Positions 9,602 through 18,970 of a stretch of DNA of 64,000 bases are shown in pieces. The DNA comes from Novilysobacter antarcticus. Its GTDB lineage: Bacteria > Pseudomonadota > Gammaproteobacteria > Xanthomonadales > Xanthomonadaceae. Made by a program: the position numbers and the translations under genes. The stretch is taken from positions 744,001 through 808,000 of the forward strand of contig NZ_JAIEUJ010000002.1 of the NCBI RefSeq assembly GCF_019802285.1, written 5' to 3'. Positions within the stretch are counted from its first letter, which is position 1; every line of letters starts with the position of its first letter. The notes beneath the pieces are model-generated. The model did no database searches and had not been told where the DNA came from. It saw only the letters and a list, made by a program, of their open reading frames with translations.

Positions 9602-10408
9602 TCAGAGTGCGCCAGTCACCAGCAGGCTCAGCGCAACCACCACCAGGAAGCCGGCGAATATCCGCTTCAGCGCGTCGCCGTGCAGGCGGTGCGCCAGACG
9701 CGTGCCCAGTGGCGCGGCAAACACCGAGGCGATGGCCACACCGATGGCAGCGGGCAGGTAGACATAGCCGATGGCGTGCGCGGGCAACGCGCCGGCAGGC
9801 GCGTGCATCGCGTAACCGACGGCGCTGGCAAATCCGATCGCGACCCCGCACGCCGACGAGGTGCCGACCGCGCGCACCGGCGCGACGCCGCGCCACACCA
9901 ACAGCGGCACCGTCATACTGCCACCGCCGATCCCGACCACCGCCGACAGCGCACCGATGCCGCCGCCTGCGGCGAGAATCGGCCAGCCCCGTGGCGCCGA
10001 CTGCCCGACCGCGGCTGCCTGTCGCGGCCGGCCGAACTGCAGTTGCGCCGCCGCGAGCAGGCAATAGCTGGCGACGATCCAGCGCAGCACGTCATCATCG
10101 ATGCGCACCGCAGCCCCGCTGCCCAGCCATCCGCCCAGCAGCAGCCCCGGCACCATCCACGCCACCGTCGGCCACAACACACTGCCACGGCGTGCGTGGG
10201 CACGCGCCGACGCGGCCGCGGTCAGGATGATGCTGGCCAGCGAACTGGCGAGCGCGGCGTGCATCGCCGCTTCCGCCGGCACGCCCATCAGCGGCAGCAG
10301 CCACACCAGCGCCGCCACCAGGACCAACCCGCCACCGACACCCAGCAGGCCGGCAAGCACGCCCACCACCGCGCCCAACAGGGGAAACAACAGCCACCAC
10401 GCGCTCAT
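9602..10408 (-). CDS. Sulfite exporter TauE/SafE family (TSUP) permease
   Basis: An integral inner-membrane protein of about 268 residues with seven or eight hydrophobic segments and two internal glycine-rich repeats: VLAGLLGVGGGLVLV near the N-terminus and LSAVVGIGGGSMTVPLLV in the second half. That repeat pattern defines the TSUP family, whose members move sulfite, sulfonates or other organic anions. The substrate here cannot be assigned. The ATG at 10408 starts MSAWWLLFP; another in-frame ATG at 10423 is possible. The gene is divergent from slt with 135 bases between starts, and its 3' end lies 135 bases upstream of the receptor gene. Confidence 0.87.
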   Translation of the reverse strand: MSAWWLLFPLLGAVVGVLAGLLGVGGGLVLVAALVWLLPLMGVPAEAAMHAALASSLASIILTAAASARAHARRGSVLWPTVAWMVPGLLLGGWLGSGAAVRIDDDVLRWIVASYCLLAAAQLQFGRPRQAAAVGQSAPRGWPILAAGGGIGALSAVVGIGGGSMTVPLLVWRGVAPVRAVGTSSACGVAIGFASAVGYAMHAPAGALPAHAIGYVYLPAAIGVAIASVFAAPLGTRLAHRLHGDALKRIFAGFLVVVALSLLVTGAL

Positions 10409-10543
10409 CGCACTTCCCGTCATCAAGGACCGATAGTGGAACACAGCTGCACCTGCGGCCGGCTGGTTCCGCGCATTGGCTTGCAACGCCGGCAGGGCTG
10501 CTCCGGCCCGTCGAGTTCATCGGCGCTCGGATATAGTCGCCGG

Positions 10544-12586
10544 ATGCGACCCAACACCCTGCTCCTGCCCGTCCTTTTCGCCGCGCTCGCGATTCCATTG
10601 GCCGCGTTCACCCAATCCAGCGCCACCTCCGGCAGGCCCGCAGGCGGGCTGTCCCGCTCGCCCGCGCCGGTGGCAACAACGTCTGCCGCGGTGCAGGTTG
10701 ATCCGCAACGCGAGCGCATCGGCAGCGCGATCGCCGCGGCCGAGCGCGGTCAATTCGACGCGGTGCAATACGCGGACCTGGCCCGCCACCCGCTGTTCCC
10801 GTGGGTGGAATACGCGGCCATCGCGCGCGATATCAACGTGCTGCCGCGTGCGCGGGCCGAGGCGTTTCTGGAGAAGCACCGCGGCACCGCGGTTGCCGGG
10901 GTGTTCCGCCAGGCGTGGCTCGCCGCCAGCGACCGTCGCGACGACCCCTCGGCCGTGCTTTCCGCATGGAGTGAAGACATCACGAGCACCTCCCTGCGCT
11001 GCGCGTGGCTGGATGCGCGCCACGCCCTTGGACGGATGGATAACGATTGGACGCAACAGGCGCAGACCCTGTGGACCAGCACCGGGAAGTCACTGCCTGA
11101 GTCCTGCGATCCGGTGTTCGCGGCCCTGGAGAGCCGCGGCGAACTGCCCGCGTCGCTGCGTTGGCAGCGCCTGGAGCTGGCCGCCGACGAATGGGACGGC
11201 GGCGTCATGCGTGCCATTGCCCGCGGCCTGCCCGCAGCCGAGCGCGGTCTGGCCGAGGACTACGCGGCATTCATCGACAATCCCCATCCACGCGCGCTGC
11301 AGTGGCCCAAGACCGACCGCAGTCGCCGCGTCGCCTCCCAGGGGTTGGCCAAACTGGGCAAGGCCGACCCCGATCGCGCCGAGTCGCTGCTGCCGCAGTA
11401 CGCAAGCGCGCTGAACTTCAGCGAGGCTGATCGCGGCCGCGTGCTGTATCAGGTCGCCCTGTGGACGGTTGCGTCGTATCTGCCCGATTCGGCGCGCCGC
11501 CTGAACGCGGTACCGGCGTCAAGTTACGACGCGCGCCTGCATGAGTGGCGGGTCCGGGAGGCGCTGTCGCGTTCGGACTGGCCGGCCGCGCTGGCAGCCA
11601 TCCGCAAGATGGAACCCGAGCAGCGCAACGACTCGCGCTACACCTACTTCGAGGCCCGCCTGGCCGAGTTGGGCGGCGACAAGGCCACCGCGCAGGCGAA
11701 ATACCGCGATGCCGCGCGCCTCCCCGAATTCCACGGTTTCCTTGCCGCCGATCGCATCGACCAGCCCTACGCGCTGTGTCCCGCCACTGTCCAGGCCGAG
11801 CCGGCCACCCGCGCGGACGTGGCGGCCAATCCGGCCCTGCAGCGCGCAATCGGCCTGCACCTCCTGGGCCGCAGCGGCTGGGCGGCCAAGGAATGGGCCG
11901 ACGCGGTGGCGGGTTTCAACGACACCCAACGCCAGGTCGCGGTGCAGATCGCACAGGCCAACGGCTGGTTCGACCGCGCGGTGTTCTGGCTGGGCAAGGC
12001 GCCGGGTGAACTGCAGCTCTACGACATGCGCTTCCCCTTGAACCACGATGCGACGATCCGCCGTGAGGCCCGTCGCAACAACATCGACCCGGCGTGGGTC
12101 GCGGCGGAGATCCGTGCGGAGAGCATCTTCAACCCGAAGGCGCGTTCCGGGGCCAACGCAATGGGACTGATGCAGGTCCTTCCGACCACCGGTGAGGCAG
12201 TGGCGCGGCGCGTCGGCCGCAGCTGGGGCGGCCCGCCCAGCCTGTACGACCCCGACACCAACATCGCCCTGGGCACCGGCTACCTGCGCCAGATGCTGGA
12301 CCAGTACGGCGGCAAACCCTACTTCGCCATCGCCGGCTACAACGCGGGCCCGGCGCCGCTGACCCGCTGGCAGACCCAGCGCCCGGGTATGGATCCGGAC
12401 TTCTGGATCGAGACGATCAGCTACAAGGAGACCCGCGAATATGTTGCCCGCGTGCTCGCCTTCAGCGTGATCTACGACTGGCGCCTGGACGGAGACGCGC
12501 TGCGCCTGAGCGACCGCCTGTACGGCCGGACCAACGCACCGCGCAAGTCATTCGCGTGTCCGAGCCCAACGGCGGATCGTTCGTGA
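10544..12586 (+). CDS. slt: Soluble lytic murein transglycosylase
   Basis: A periplasmic muramidase that cleaves peptidoglycan glycan strands and leaves 1,6-anhydromuramic ends. The 680-residue precursor has a signal peptide ([17 protein letters not shown]), a long alpha-helical superhelix (the Slt70 U and L domains) and a C-terminal goose-lysozyme-like SLT domain. Its catalytic glutamate is probably Glu526 in IRAESIF, followed by [12 protein letters not shown] and the AGYNAGP motif. The open frame runs nearly 1 kb further upstream, but that part opposes the TauE gene and reads as arginine-rich nonsense; the ATG at 10544 is the first with a signal peptide. cca follows after 31 bases, suggesting cotranscription. 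Confidence 0.93.
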   Translation: MRPNTLLLPVLFAALAIPLAAFTQSSATSGRPAGGLSRSPAPVATTSAAVQVDPQRERIGSAIAAAERGQFDAVQYADLARHPLFPWVEYAAIARDINVLPRARAEAFLEKHRGTAVAGVFRQAWLAASDRRDDPSAVLSAWSEDITSTSLRCAWLDARHALGRMDNDWTQQAQTLWTSTGKSLPESCDPVFAALESRGELPASLRWQRLELAADEWDGGVMRAIARGLPAAERGLAEDYAAFIDNPHPRALQWPKTDRSRRVASQGLAKLGKADPDRAESLLPQYASALNFSEADRGRVLYQVALWTVASYLPDSARRLNAVPASSYDARLHEWRVREALSRSDWPAALAAIRKMEPEQRNDSRYTYFEARLAELGGDKATAQAKYRDAARLPEFHGFLAADRIDQPYALCPATVQAEPATRADVAANPALQRAIGLHLLGRSGWAAKEWADAVAGFNDTQRQVAVQIAQANGWFDRAVFWLGKAPGELQLYDMRFPLNHDATIRREARRNNIDPAWVAAEIRAESIFNPKARSGANAMGLMQVLPTTGEAVARRVGRSWGGPPSLYDPDTNIALGTGYLRQMLDQYGGKPYFAIAGYNAGPAPLTRWQTQRPGMDPDFWIETISYKETREYVARVLAFSVIYDWRLDGDALRLSDRLYGRTNAPRKSFACPSPTADRS

Positions 12587-12617
12587 GCCCGGTGGCCGCA
12601 CGTCTGGCGCCCGTTCT

Positions 12618-13844
12618 GTGAAGATCTACCTGGTCGGCGGCGCCGTGCGCGACCGCCTGCTCGGCCTGCCCGCCGGTGATCGCGACTGGGTGGTGGTTGG
12701 TGAAACCCAGTCCACGATGGAAGCGGCCGGTTTCAAGCCCGTCGGGCGCGACTTCCCGGTGTTCCTGCATCCCGATACCGGCGAGGAACACGCATTGGCG
12801 CGTACCGAGCGCAAGTCCGGGCGTGGCTATCGCGGCTTCGTGGTCGACGCCGACCCGTCGGTGTCGTTGGAAGAAGATCTGGGCCGGCGCGATTTCACCA
12901 TCAACGCCATCGCCGAGGACGCGCAGGGTGGACTGGTCGATCCGCACGGCGGGATCGCCGACATCCAGGCACGGGTCCTGCGCCACGTTGGTCCGGCATT
13001 CGTCGAAGACCCGCTGCGGGTGCTGCGCGCCGCGCGCTTCATGGCGCGCTTCGCGCCGCTGGGGTTCACCGTCGCGGCGGAGACCATGGCGCTGATGCGG
13101 GAGATCACGGCCTCGGGCGAGCTGGCCGAACTGGTACCCGAGCGCGTATGGCAGGAACTGCGTCGTGCGCTCGCCAGCCAGCGTCCCTCCGCGTTCCTGC
13201 GCACCCTGCACGACGCCGGCGCACTGGCGGTCGTACTTCCGGAAGTGGCGGCCCTCTACGGCGTCCCGCAGCGCGCCGAGTTCCATCCCGAGATCGATAC
13301 CGGCGTGCACGTGGAGCTGGTCTGCGACATGGCCGCCCGGCTGGCGCCCGGCGACGAACTGATCGGGTTTGCCGCGCTCACCCACGACCTGGGCAAGGCA
13401 CTGACGCCGGCGCATGTGCTGCCGCGCCATATCGGCCATGAGCAGGCGGGCATCGCCCCGCTTCGGGCACTGTGCGAGCGCCTGAAAGTCCCCACCGAGC
13501 ACCACCAGTTGGCCGCCATCGCCTGCCGCGAGCACCTTAACGTGCACCGCTTCGACGAGCTGCGCGCCAGCACCGTGGTGACCATGATCGAGCGCTGCGA
13601 CGGCTTCCGCAAGCCGGGCCGGATCGACCAACTGGCGACCGTTTGCGAGGCCGACAAGCGCGGACGCACCGGGCATGCCGGGGACCCCTACCCGCAGGGC
13701 GACAGCCTTCGCGCGGCCCATGCCGCGGCGCGGGCCGTGCGTACCGACGCCCTGCCCGCAGGCCTCACCGGCCCGGCCATCGGCACGGCGATGCGGGAAG
13801 CCCGGATCGCCGCGGTGGCCGCCGCGACCGGCAAGCGCCCCTAG
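12618..13844 (+). CDS. cca: Multifunctional CCA tRNA nucleotidyltransferase
   Basis: Adds and repairs the 3'-CCA end of tRNAs using CTP and ATP without a template. The 408-residue protein starts at a GTG with [16 protein letters not shown]; the catalytic aspartates are probably Asp21 and Asp23 in GDRDWVVVG, exactly as in E. coli. The ERxxR-like region and the neck domain follow. The C-terminal half has an HD phosphohydrolase motif (THDLGKA near residue 258), the mark of the gammaproteobacterial bifunctional type with phosphatase and phosphodiesterase activities. It lies 31 bases after slt on the same strand. Confidence 0.95.
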   Translation: MKIYLVGGAVRDRLLGLPAGDRDWVVVGETQSTMEAAGFKPVGRDFPVFLHPDTGEEHALARTERKSGRGYRGFVVDADPSVSLEEDLGRRDFTINAIAEDAQGGLVDPHGGIADIQARVLRHVGPAFVEDPLRVLRAARFMARFAPLGFTVAAETMALMREITASGELAELVPERVWQELRRALASQRPSAFLRTLHDAGALAVVLPEVAALYGVPQRAEFHPEIDTGVHVELVCDMAARLAPGDELIGFAALTHDLGKALTPAHVLPRHIGHEQAGIAPLRALCERLKVPTEHHQLAAIACREHLNVHRFDELRASTVVTMIERCDGFRKPGRIDQLATVCEADKRGRTGHAGDPYPQGDSLRAAHAAARAVRTDALPAGLTGPAIGTAMREARIAAVAAATGKRP

Positions 13845-13874
13845 ATCCTGCCTGTCGCGGGTGGCGGATGCGGG

Positions 13875-14291
13875 CTACGGCAGCCGCGCGTCCAGCCGCT
13901 GCAGCCACAAGGCAGCCGGGGTCGCGGACAGCAGCAGTCCGGCGAGCACACCAAAGGAATTGGCCAGCGCGTCGGCCGCGTCGCCCATGCGGTCGGTGGT
14001 CATGCTGGCCTGGGCGAATTCCACGCCAATGCCGAAGGCGATGATGATCAGCGCCATCAGCGCCTGGGTACGCATCCGCGCGAACAGCGAGACCGCGCCG
14101 GCCGACAGCAACGCGTAGCCGACGAAGTGCTGCACCTTGTCGAACCCGGAGATGTCCACCGGCGGCAGGTCGTCGGGAGACATCAGCGAGCCGACCGCAA
14201 TCAGAACGAACAACAGCAGCCACAGGGACAACCACAGCCACGGCCGCCGAAACGATCGCATCAACGAAGGCCGCTGCGGCGCCGTGGTCAC
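13875..14291 (-). CDS. VanZ-like family membrane protein
   Basis: A small inner-membrane protein of 138 residues with four predicted membrane segments (LWLSLWLLLFVLIAVG, FVGYALLSAGAVSLFA, ALIIIAFGIGVEFAQ, FGVLAGLLLSATPAALW). FDKVQHFVGYA and GVEFAQ are typical of the VanZ/teicoplanin-resistance-associated family. Despite the name, most members have no known role in antibiotic resistance. The GTG start at 14291 overlaps the stop codon of the upstream methyltransferase gene by four bases, so the two are translationally coupled. Confidence 0.82.
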   Translation of the reverse strand: MTTAPQRPSLMRSFRRPWLWLSLWLLLFVLIAVGSLMSPDDLPPVDISGFDKVQHFVGYALLSAGAVSLFARMRTQALMALIIIAFGIGVEFAQASMTTDRMGDAADALANSFGVLAGLLLSATPAALWLQRLDARLP

Positions 14292-15508
14292 AGACGGAAA
14301 CTCAGGTCACCGGCGAGGAAGGCCGCCCCGAACTCGACATCCTTCTCGAAACCCATGACCTGGAACCGCTCGCCCATCTCGCTGGGCAGGGTCAGCCGCT
14401 TGACCTCGTTGATCCGCCGCTGGCGCAGCTCCTCGTCCTTGATCGACTCGATGCGCTCCAGCACGCCCGCCATGCCGTTGCCGAGCAGGAAGCTGGCCTG
14501 GCTGCAGTAACCGGCAAAATCGAAGCCGGCCGCGTCGCCCGCTTCGGCCAGCGCGGTGAAGTCCACCGACGCCGTGATGTCCTGCAGGCCGGGCCACAGC
14601 AGCGGATCGGCGTGCATGCGATGGCGGTAGTAGGCGCGCAAAGTGCCGTCACTGCGCTCCAGCTGGTAGTACTCGCCGCGCGGATAGCCGTAATCGACAA
14701 ACAGCATGGCCCCGCGGCGCAGTCCGCCGGCCACCGCCTGGATCCAGTACGGCAGCTGCGGCAACACCTCGGAGCGATACCCATCGGGCAATGGCTGCTG
14801 CAGCCGCAGGCCAACATGCTGCACGGCGTTGGCGAGGAACGCGTCGGCCAGGCGCAGTTCGCGGGCGAACCCGCGCGCGGTCGCCACCACATGCTCCTCG
14901 TGCACCTGCCCGTCCTGCAGGACGAAGCGCGGCGTCGGCAGGGCGTCGATCACCTCGTTGGCGAACACCGCGCCGTCCCAATCATCATCAAAGGGGCCGT
15001 CCAGCCACTCCACCAGGTCGAAGACCGGCCCGATCAGTGCCTCGCGCAACCGTTCGCGCTGGCGTTCGCGCAGCTGCGCGCTCGGCTCCAGAATGGCGTA
15101 GCGGTCCGGCAGCGCGTCCAGCTCCAGCAACCGCTTCAGCGCGACTTCGGCAAACGCGCCGGTGCCGCCGCCCAACTCGAGGATGCGTGCCGCCGGTCCG
15201 CATTGCTGGATGACCGGTGCAAGCGATTCGGCCACGCAGGCGGCGAAAATCGGGCCCAGCTCGGGGGCGGTGATGAAATCGCCCTCGGCGCCGAACTTGC
15301 TCGCCCCGGCGCTGTAGTAGCCCAGACCCGGCGCATACAGGGCCAGCTCCATGAAGCGGGAAAACGGGATCGCGCCGCCGTTGTCGGCAATCTGCTGCTC
15401 GATGACGGCCTGCAGCTGCGCACTGTGGGCGAGCGCTTCGGCGGCTGGTGGCGGAAGATCGAACGGGTGGGAAGAGGCGTGGCTCACTGGGATCGCTCGG
15501 ATTGGCAT
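14288..15508 (-). CDS. SAM-dependent methyltransferase, MidA/NDUFAF7 type
   Basis: A 406-residue class I methyltransferase of the DUF185/MidA family. In mitochondria NDUFAF7 methylates an arginine of a complex I subunit; the bacterial substrate is not settled. Visible family marks are IPFSRFMELALYAPGLGYY, the KFGAEGDFITAPE stretch, the SAM loop ILELGGGTGAFAE near residue 120, and FVDYGYPRGEYY in the second half. The start ATG at 15508 gives MPIRAIPVSH; an internal GTG is possible. It is divergent from the pteridine reductase gene and translationally coupled to the VanZ-like gene downstream. Arginine methylation of complex I here is inference. Confidence 0.87.
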   Translation of the reverse strand: MPIRAIPVSHASSHPFDLPPPAAEALAHSAQLQAVIEQQIADNGGAIPFSRFMELALYAPGLGYYSAGASKFGAEGDFITAPELGPIFAACVAESLAPVIQQCGPAARILELGGGTGAFAEVALKRLLELDALPDRYAILEPSAQLRERQRERLREALIGPVFDLVEWLDGPFDDDWDGAVFANEVIDALPTPRFVLQDGQVHEEHVVATARGFARELRLADAFLANAVQHVGLRLQQPLPDGYRSEVLPQLPYWIQAVAGGLRRGAMLFVDYGYPRGEYYQLERSDGTLRAYYRHRMHADPLLWPGLQDITASVDFTALAEAGDAAGFDFAGYCSQASFLLGNGMAGVLERIESIKDEELRQRRINEVKRLTLPSEMGERFQVMGFEKDVEFGAAFLAGDLSFRL

Positions 15509-15558
15509 TGCGGTGGGCAGTCGCGCAGGATAACGGCTTGTGCCTTAAGGAAGCCGCC

Positions 15559-16338
15559 ATGCCCCGCCCCGTCGCCCTGGTCACCGGCAGTGCCAAACGC
15601 ATTGGCGCGCAGATCGCGCGCACCCTGCATGCGGCCGGGTACGACCTTGCGCTGCATTACCGCAGCTCGCGCACAGCGATGGAAGCGCTGGCGGCGGAAC
15701 TGGAGCTCATGCGTCCCGGCAGCACCCTGACACTGCAGGCCGATCTGGCCGAGTTCGACCGGCTGCCGGAGCTGATCGCCCGCACGATCGGCCACTTCGG
15801 CCGCCTGGACGCACTGGTCAACAACGCCTCCGGATTCACCCCCACGCCGGTCGGCGAGGCGACCCCGCAGCAGTGGGACACGCTGTTTGCCAGCAATGCG
15901 CGCGCGCCGTTGTTCCTCGCCCAGGCTGCCGCGCCGCATCTGGCGGTCCATGGTGGTGCGATCGTCAACATGGTCGATATCTACGCCGAACGCCCGCTCG
16001 CCGGCCACACGATCTACTGCATGGCCAAGGCTGCGCTGCTGATGGCGACCCGCTCACTGGCGCTGGAGCTCGGACCGCAGGTGCGGGTCAATGCGGTCGC
16101 GCCCGGCGCGATCCTGTGGCCGCACGACGCCACAGCCGGCGACGCCAACCACGCCGCTCCCGGGTCGGATACGCCGCCCGCCACAGCGGATCAGGCGGAA
16201 AAACTGGCACGCACGCCATTGCAACGCACGGGCACCCCGGTCGAGGTGGCCGAGGCGGTGCGCTGGTTGTTGCAGGATGCGAGCTACTGCACCGGCCAGG
16301 TCGTGCACGTGGACGGTGGGCGGATGCTCGCGGGCTGA
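15559..16338 (+). CDS. Pteridine reductase (SDR family)
   Basis: An NADPH-dependent short-chain dehydrogenase of 259 residues that probably reduces dihydropterins or dihydrofolate (PTR1/FolM-like). The Rossmann motif is unusual for classical SDRs but typical of this subgroup: TGSAKRIG at residues 9-16, with an arginine contacting NADPH. NNASGF follows, then the catalytic Tyr-Lys pair in YCMAKAAL, and VNAVAPG. A strong ribosome-binding site (AAGGAAG) precedes the ATG at 15559. folK and folB lie within 3 kb on the opposite strand, which supports a pterin role. The name rests on motifs and context; pterin versus another carbonyl substrate was not tested. Confidence 0.87.
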   Translation: MPRPVALVTGSAKRIGAQIARTLHAAGYDLALHYRSSRTAMEALAAELELMRPGSTLTLQADLAEFDRLPELIARTIGHFGRLDALVNNASGFTPTPVGEATPQQWDTLFASNARAPLFLAQAAAPHLAVHGGAIVNMVDIYAERPLAGHTIYCMAKAALLMATRSLALELGPQVRVNAVAPGAILWPHDATAGDANHAAPGSDTPPATADQAEKLARTPLQRTGTPVEVAEAVRWLLQDASYCTGQVVHVDGGRMLAG

Positions 16339-16344
16339 GCGTGG

Positions 16345-16539
16345 TTACTCGCCCCGCGTCGCCTCGGCACGGCGGCGCAGTTCGTACGCTCTCGCCTCCT
16401 CCGCGCCTTCTTCGTTGCGGATCTGCCTGCGCAGGAAAAGGTGGATGCCCAGCGGCACCATCACCAACAGGAAGATGGAGCCACCCAGGGACAGCCAGCC
16501 CACGGGCTTGGTCAACAGTTCAACCAGGATCGGATGCAT
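16345..16539 (-). CDS. DUF3149-like single-pass membrane miniprotein
   Basis: A 64-residue protein with one membrane segment (LSLGGSIFLLVMVPLGIHLFL, residues about 17-37) followed by a charged, Glu/Arg-rich cytoplasmic tail. The stretch PVGWLSLG followed by a phenylalanine-rich helix resembles the DUF3149 family of very short membrane proteins; function is unknown. An excellent AAGGAGG ribosome-binding site lies before the ATG at 16539, which supports that it is translated. It sits downstream of folK on the same strand (70 bases) and is convergent with the pteridine reductase (6 bases between stops). Confidence 0.75.
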   Translation of the reverse strand: MHPILVELLTKPVGWLSLGGSIFLLVMVPLGIHLFLRRQIRNEEGAEEARAYELRRRAEATRGE

Positions 16540-16609
16540 CGCGCGCCTCCTTGTGGCGGTGTCGATGGCACCATCGTGCCCTATTGCGGCGCGGCGATCT
16601 TGAGCGCGA

Positions 16610-17110
16610 TCAAATCCCGCCGGCGTCCGCCAGCGACACGGTCGGCAGGACCCTGTCACGGTCCGGGTGGATGTCCCACAACTGCGCCAGGGTGCGGCCG
16701 TCGCCAGGCACCACCACGTCCGGGGCGATGTCCGCCAGCGGACGCAGCACGAAGGCGTGTTCCAGATCCGGACGCGGGATGCGCAGGTTGCCCGGACCGG
16801 ACAGCTCACGGTCGTCGAACAGGACGATGTCGATGTCCAGGGTGCGATCGCCAAACCTGGGTCCGCTGCGATCACGCTGATGCGCATCCTCAAGCGCGTG
16901 CAACCAGTCGTGCAGGGCGACCGGGTCGAGCTCGGTGTGGATTATCGCCGCGGCGTTGAGAAAGTCATTGCCATCGAACCCGACCGCGCGGGTGCGGTAC
17001 ACCGGCGAGAGGTCCATGGCGCCGAAGCGCTCGCGCAACTCCTCCACGGCCCTGCGCAGGTGGGCCACCGGTTCCAGGTTGCTGCCAAGGCTGAGGTAGG
17101 CCCGACTCAT
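16610..17110 (-). CDS. folK: 2-amino-4-hydroxy-6-hydroxymethyldihydropteridine pyrophosphokinase
   Basis: Transfers pyrophosphate from ATP to 6-hydroxymethyl-dihydropterin, the step before dihydropteroate synthase in folate synthesis. The 166-residue protein has the HPPK signature: YLSLGSNLEP at the N-terminus, SPVYRTRAVGF, DFLNAAA, and the catalytic segment RFGDRTLDIDIVLF, whose two aspartates bind magnesium, then IPRPDLEHAFVLRPL. Its ATG overlaps the stop of the upstream mechanosensitive channel gene by four bases, so the two are coupled. Confidence 0.95.
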   Translation of the reverse strand: MSRAYLSLGSNLEPVAHLRRAVEELRERFGAMDLSPVYRTRAVGFDGNDFLNAAAIIHTELDPVALHDWLHALEDAHQRDRSGPRFGDRTLDIDIVLFDDRELSGPGNLRIPRPDLEHAFVLRPLADIAPDVVVPGDGRTLAQLWDIHPDRDRVLPTVSLADAGGI

Positions 17111-18471
17111 GCCGGCGAGCTGCCTGCGCGGGTGGCCTCGCCTTCACCGCCCACCCCGGCGACGGACCGCGCGACATCCCCGTCCGGATCGGTGTCGGCG
17201 CCTGCGTTTGCCGCCTCGTTGGGCCGCGACAGGGACGCCATCAGCGCCGCCAGGTCCGCACCACCCGGCGCCTGGTACAGGCGCAGGCCGAATTCGGGCA
17301 ACATCGCGATCAGGTGGTCGAAGATGTCCGACTGGGTGTTCTCGTACACCGCCCACTGCACGCTGTTGGTGAAGCAATACAGCTCCAGCGGCAGGCCGGT
17401 CGCACCGGGTTCGAGCTGCCGCACCAGCAGGGTCATGTCCTGGTGGATGCCCGGGTGCGCACGCAGGTAGTGATAGACATACGCGCGGAAGGTGCCGATG
17501 TTGGTCACCCGGCGGGTATTCACCGGATCCTTGCCCTTGGCCAGCAGATTCTCGTTGTAGGCTTCCAGCTCGCGGCGCTTGTCGTCCAGATACTCATCGA
17601 TCAGGGCGATCCGCCGCAGGCGGGAACGCTCTTCGGGTTCCAGAAAGCGCACCGAGGACTGGTCGATCAGCAGCGCCCGCTTGATCCTGCGCCCGCCGGA
17701 CTCCTGCATGCCGCGCCAGTTCTTGAAGCTGTCGCTGATCAGCCGGTAGGTCGGAATGGTGGTGACGGTCTTGTCCCAGTTCTGCACCTTGACCGTGTTC
17801 AGCGCCATGTCGATCACGTCGCCGTCGGCCTGCAGCGCGGGCATCTCGATCCAGTCGCCGACCCGCAGCATGTCGTTGTTGGCCAGCTGGATGCTGGCGA
17901 CCAGCGACAGGATGGTGTCCTTGAACACCAGCATCACCACCGCGCTCATCGCACCAAAGCCCGACAGCAGCAGCAGCGGCGAGCGGTCGATAAGCGTGGC
18001 GACGATGACCACCACCGCAAATACGTAAACCACCAGCTTGACCACCTGCAGGTAGCCCTTGATCGGGCGCTCGTTGGCCCGGCTGCTGCTGGCGACGTAA
18101 AGCTGGTTGACCGCGTCGAGGACGTGGCTGATCGCCAGCGCGATGGTCAATGCCACGAACGCCAGCGCGACATTGCGCACCACCGTCTCCACCCCGGATG
18201 GCAGCTCCGTGATGGCGGCGATGCCGCTGGCGATGATCAGCGCCGGCACGATGTTGGCCAGACGCGCGAGCACCTTGGGCGACATCAACGCATCGTCCCA
18301 GCGCATTGGAGTCGCCTTCACCACGCGCGTGACCACGCGCACGAGGATGACCCGGGTCAGCCAGTTGGCCAGCCAGGCGGCCAGCGCGAGGCCCGCGAGC
18401 TGGAGCACAGTGAACGTGTAGGGGTAAGCCTCCAGCGGCTCCAGGAACGTCCAGTCGGTTAGCAAAGTCAT
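17107..18471 (-). CDS. Mechanosensitive ion channel, MscS family (MscM/YbdG-like)
   Basis: An inner-membrane tension-gated channel of 454 residues protecting cells from osmotic downshock. It has about five membrane segments in the first 190 residues, then the MscS pore helix and beta domain: GAMSAVVMLVFKDTILSLVASIQLANNDMLRVGDWIEM, with VQNWDKTVTTIPTYRLI and SDSFKNWRGM after it. These segments match E. coli YbdG (MscM) rather than MscS itself. The C-terminal 50 residues are Ala/Asp/Gly-rich. It overlaps folB upstream and folK downstream by four bases each (ATGA), so all three are one transcription and translation unit. Confidence 0.9.
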   Translation of the reverse strand: MTLLTDWTFLEPLEAYPYTFTVLQLAGLALAAWLANWLTRVILVRVVTRVVKATPMRWDDALMSPKVLARLANIVPALIIASGIAAITELPSGVETVVRNVALAFVALTIALAISHVLDAVNQLYVASSSRANERPIKGYLQVVKLVVYVFAVVVIVATLIDRSPLLLLSGFGAMSAVVMLVFKDTILSLVASIQLANNDMLRVGDWIEMPALQADGDVIDMALNTVKVQNWDKTVTTIPTYRLISDSFKNWRGMQESGGRRIKRALLIDQSSVRFLEPEERSRLRRIALIDEYLDDKRRELEAYNENLLAKGKDPVNTRRVTNIGTFRAYVYHYLRAHPGIHQDMTLLVRQLEPGATGLPLELYCFTNSVQWAVYENTQSDIFDHLIAMLPEFGLRLYQAPGGADLAALMASLSRPNEAANAGADTDPDGDVARSVAGVGGEGEATRAGSSPA

Positions 18472-18833
18472 TCCGCCAGCATAGCGGCCGATCGTTCGAT
18501 CATCACGCCGACCGAGCGCGCGCCGCGCACCGCGCCGGGCTTGCCCAGCTTCAGCCGCACATGGGCGACGCCGAACTCCTCCAGGATCAGTGCCGCGACG
18601 CGCTCGGCCAAGGTCTCCACCAGGCCGAACTCGGACTGCCCCACGTAGGCGATGATCCGCTTGCTGACCGCCTTGTAGTTGAGGGTGTCTTCGATCGCAT
18701 CAGTCGCCGCGGGACGCCGGTTGTCGAAGGCCATCTCGACGTCGAACACCAGCGGCTGCCGGATCCGGCGCTCCCAGTCGTAGATGCCGATCAGGGCCTC
18801 CACTTCCAGTCCTTCGATGAATACCTTGTCCAT
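18468..18833 (-). CDS. folB: Dihydroneopterin aldolase
   Basis: Splits 7,8-dihydroneopterin to 6-hydroxymethyl-dihydropterin and glycolaldehyde in folate synthesis; its product is the substrate of FolK encoded two genes downstream. The 121-residue length is standard. Family features are DKVFIEGLEVEALIGIYDWE at the N-terminus, DTLNYKAVSKRI in the centre and the conserved FGLVETLAERVA with its active-site glutamate, then VRLKLGKPGAVRGA. The stop codon overlaps the ATG of the mechanosensitive channel gene. The upstream gap to tsaD, read in the same direction, is 137 bases and contains a hairpin. Confidence 0.95.
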   Translation of the reverse strand: MDKVFIEGLEVEALIGIYDWERRIRQPLVFDVEMAFDNRRPAATDAIEDTLNYKAVSKRIIAYVGQSEFGLVETLAERVAALILEEFGVAHVRLKLGKPGAVRGARSVGVMIERSAAMLAE

Positions 18834-18933
18834 TGCCGTTTACCTGTCTGTACTGAACTGCGCGGGTGCACAGCGCAAATGATGAGTGGATGGAACCGCG
18901 TGCTTGAGGATCTGCGCGCCCGCACGGTGGTTG

Positions 18934-18958
18934 GCGGCGCTCCGCTGATGAGCGCCGC
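18934..18958. terminator. GC-rich hairpin downstream of tsaD
   Basis: Perfect 9-bp arms (GCGGCGCTC at 18934-18942, GAGCGCCGC at 18950-18958) with a seven-base loop lie 12 bases after the tsaD stop and 100 bases before folB, both on the minus strand. There is no T-run, so termination may be only partial. A repeated GCTCAGAGC lies immediately to the right of it. Confidence 0.4.
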
Positions 18959-18970
18959 TCAGAGCCCCGC

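Noticed and set aside
9569-10543. The 5' extension of the slt open frame
   Set aside because: It opposes the TauE/SafE gene and is low-complexity Arg/His/Gln-rich; the signal peptide begins at 10544.
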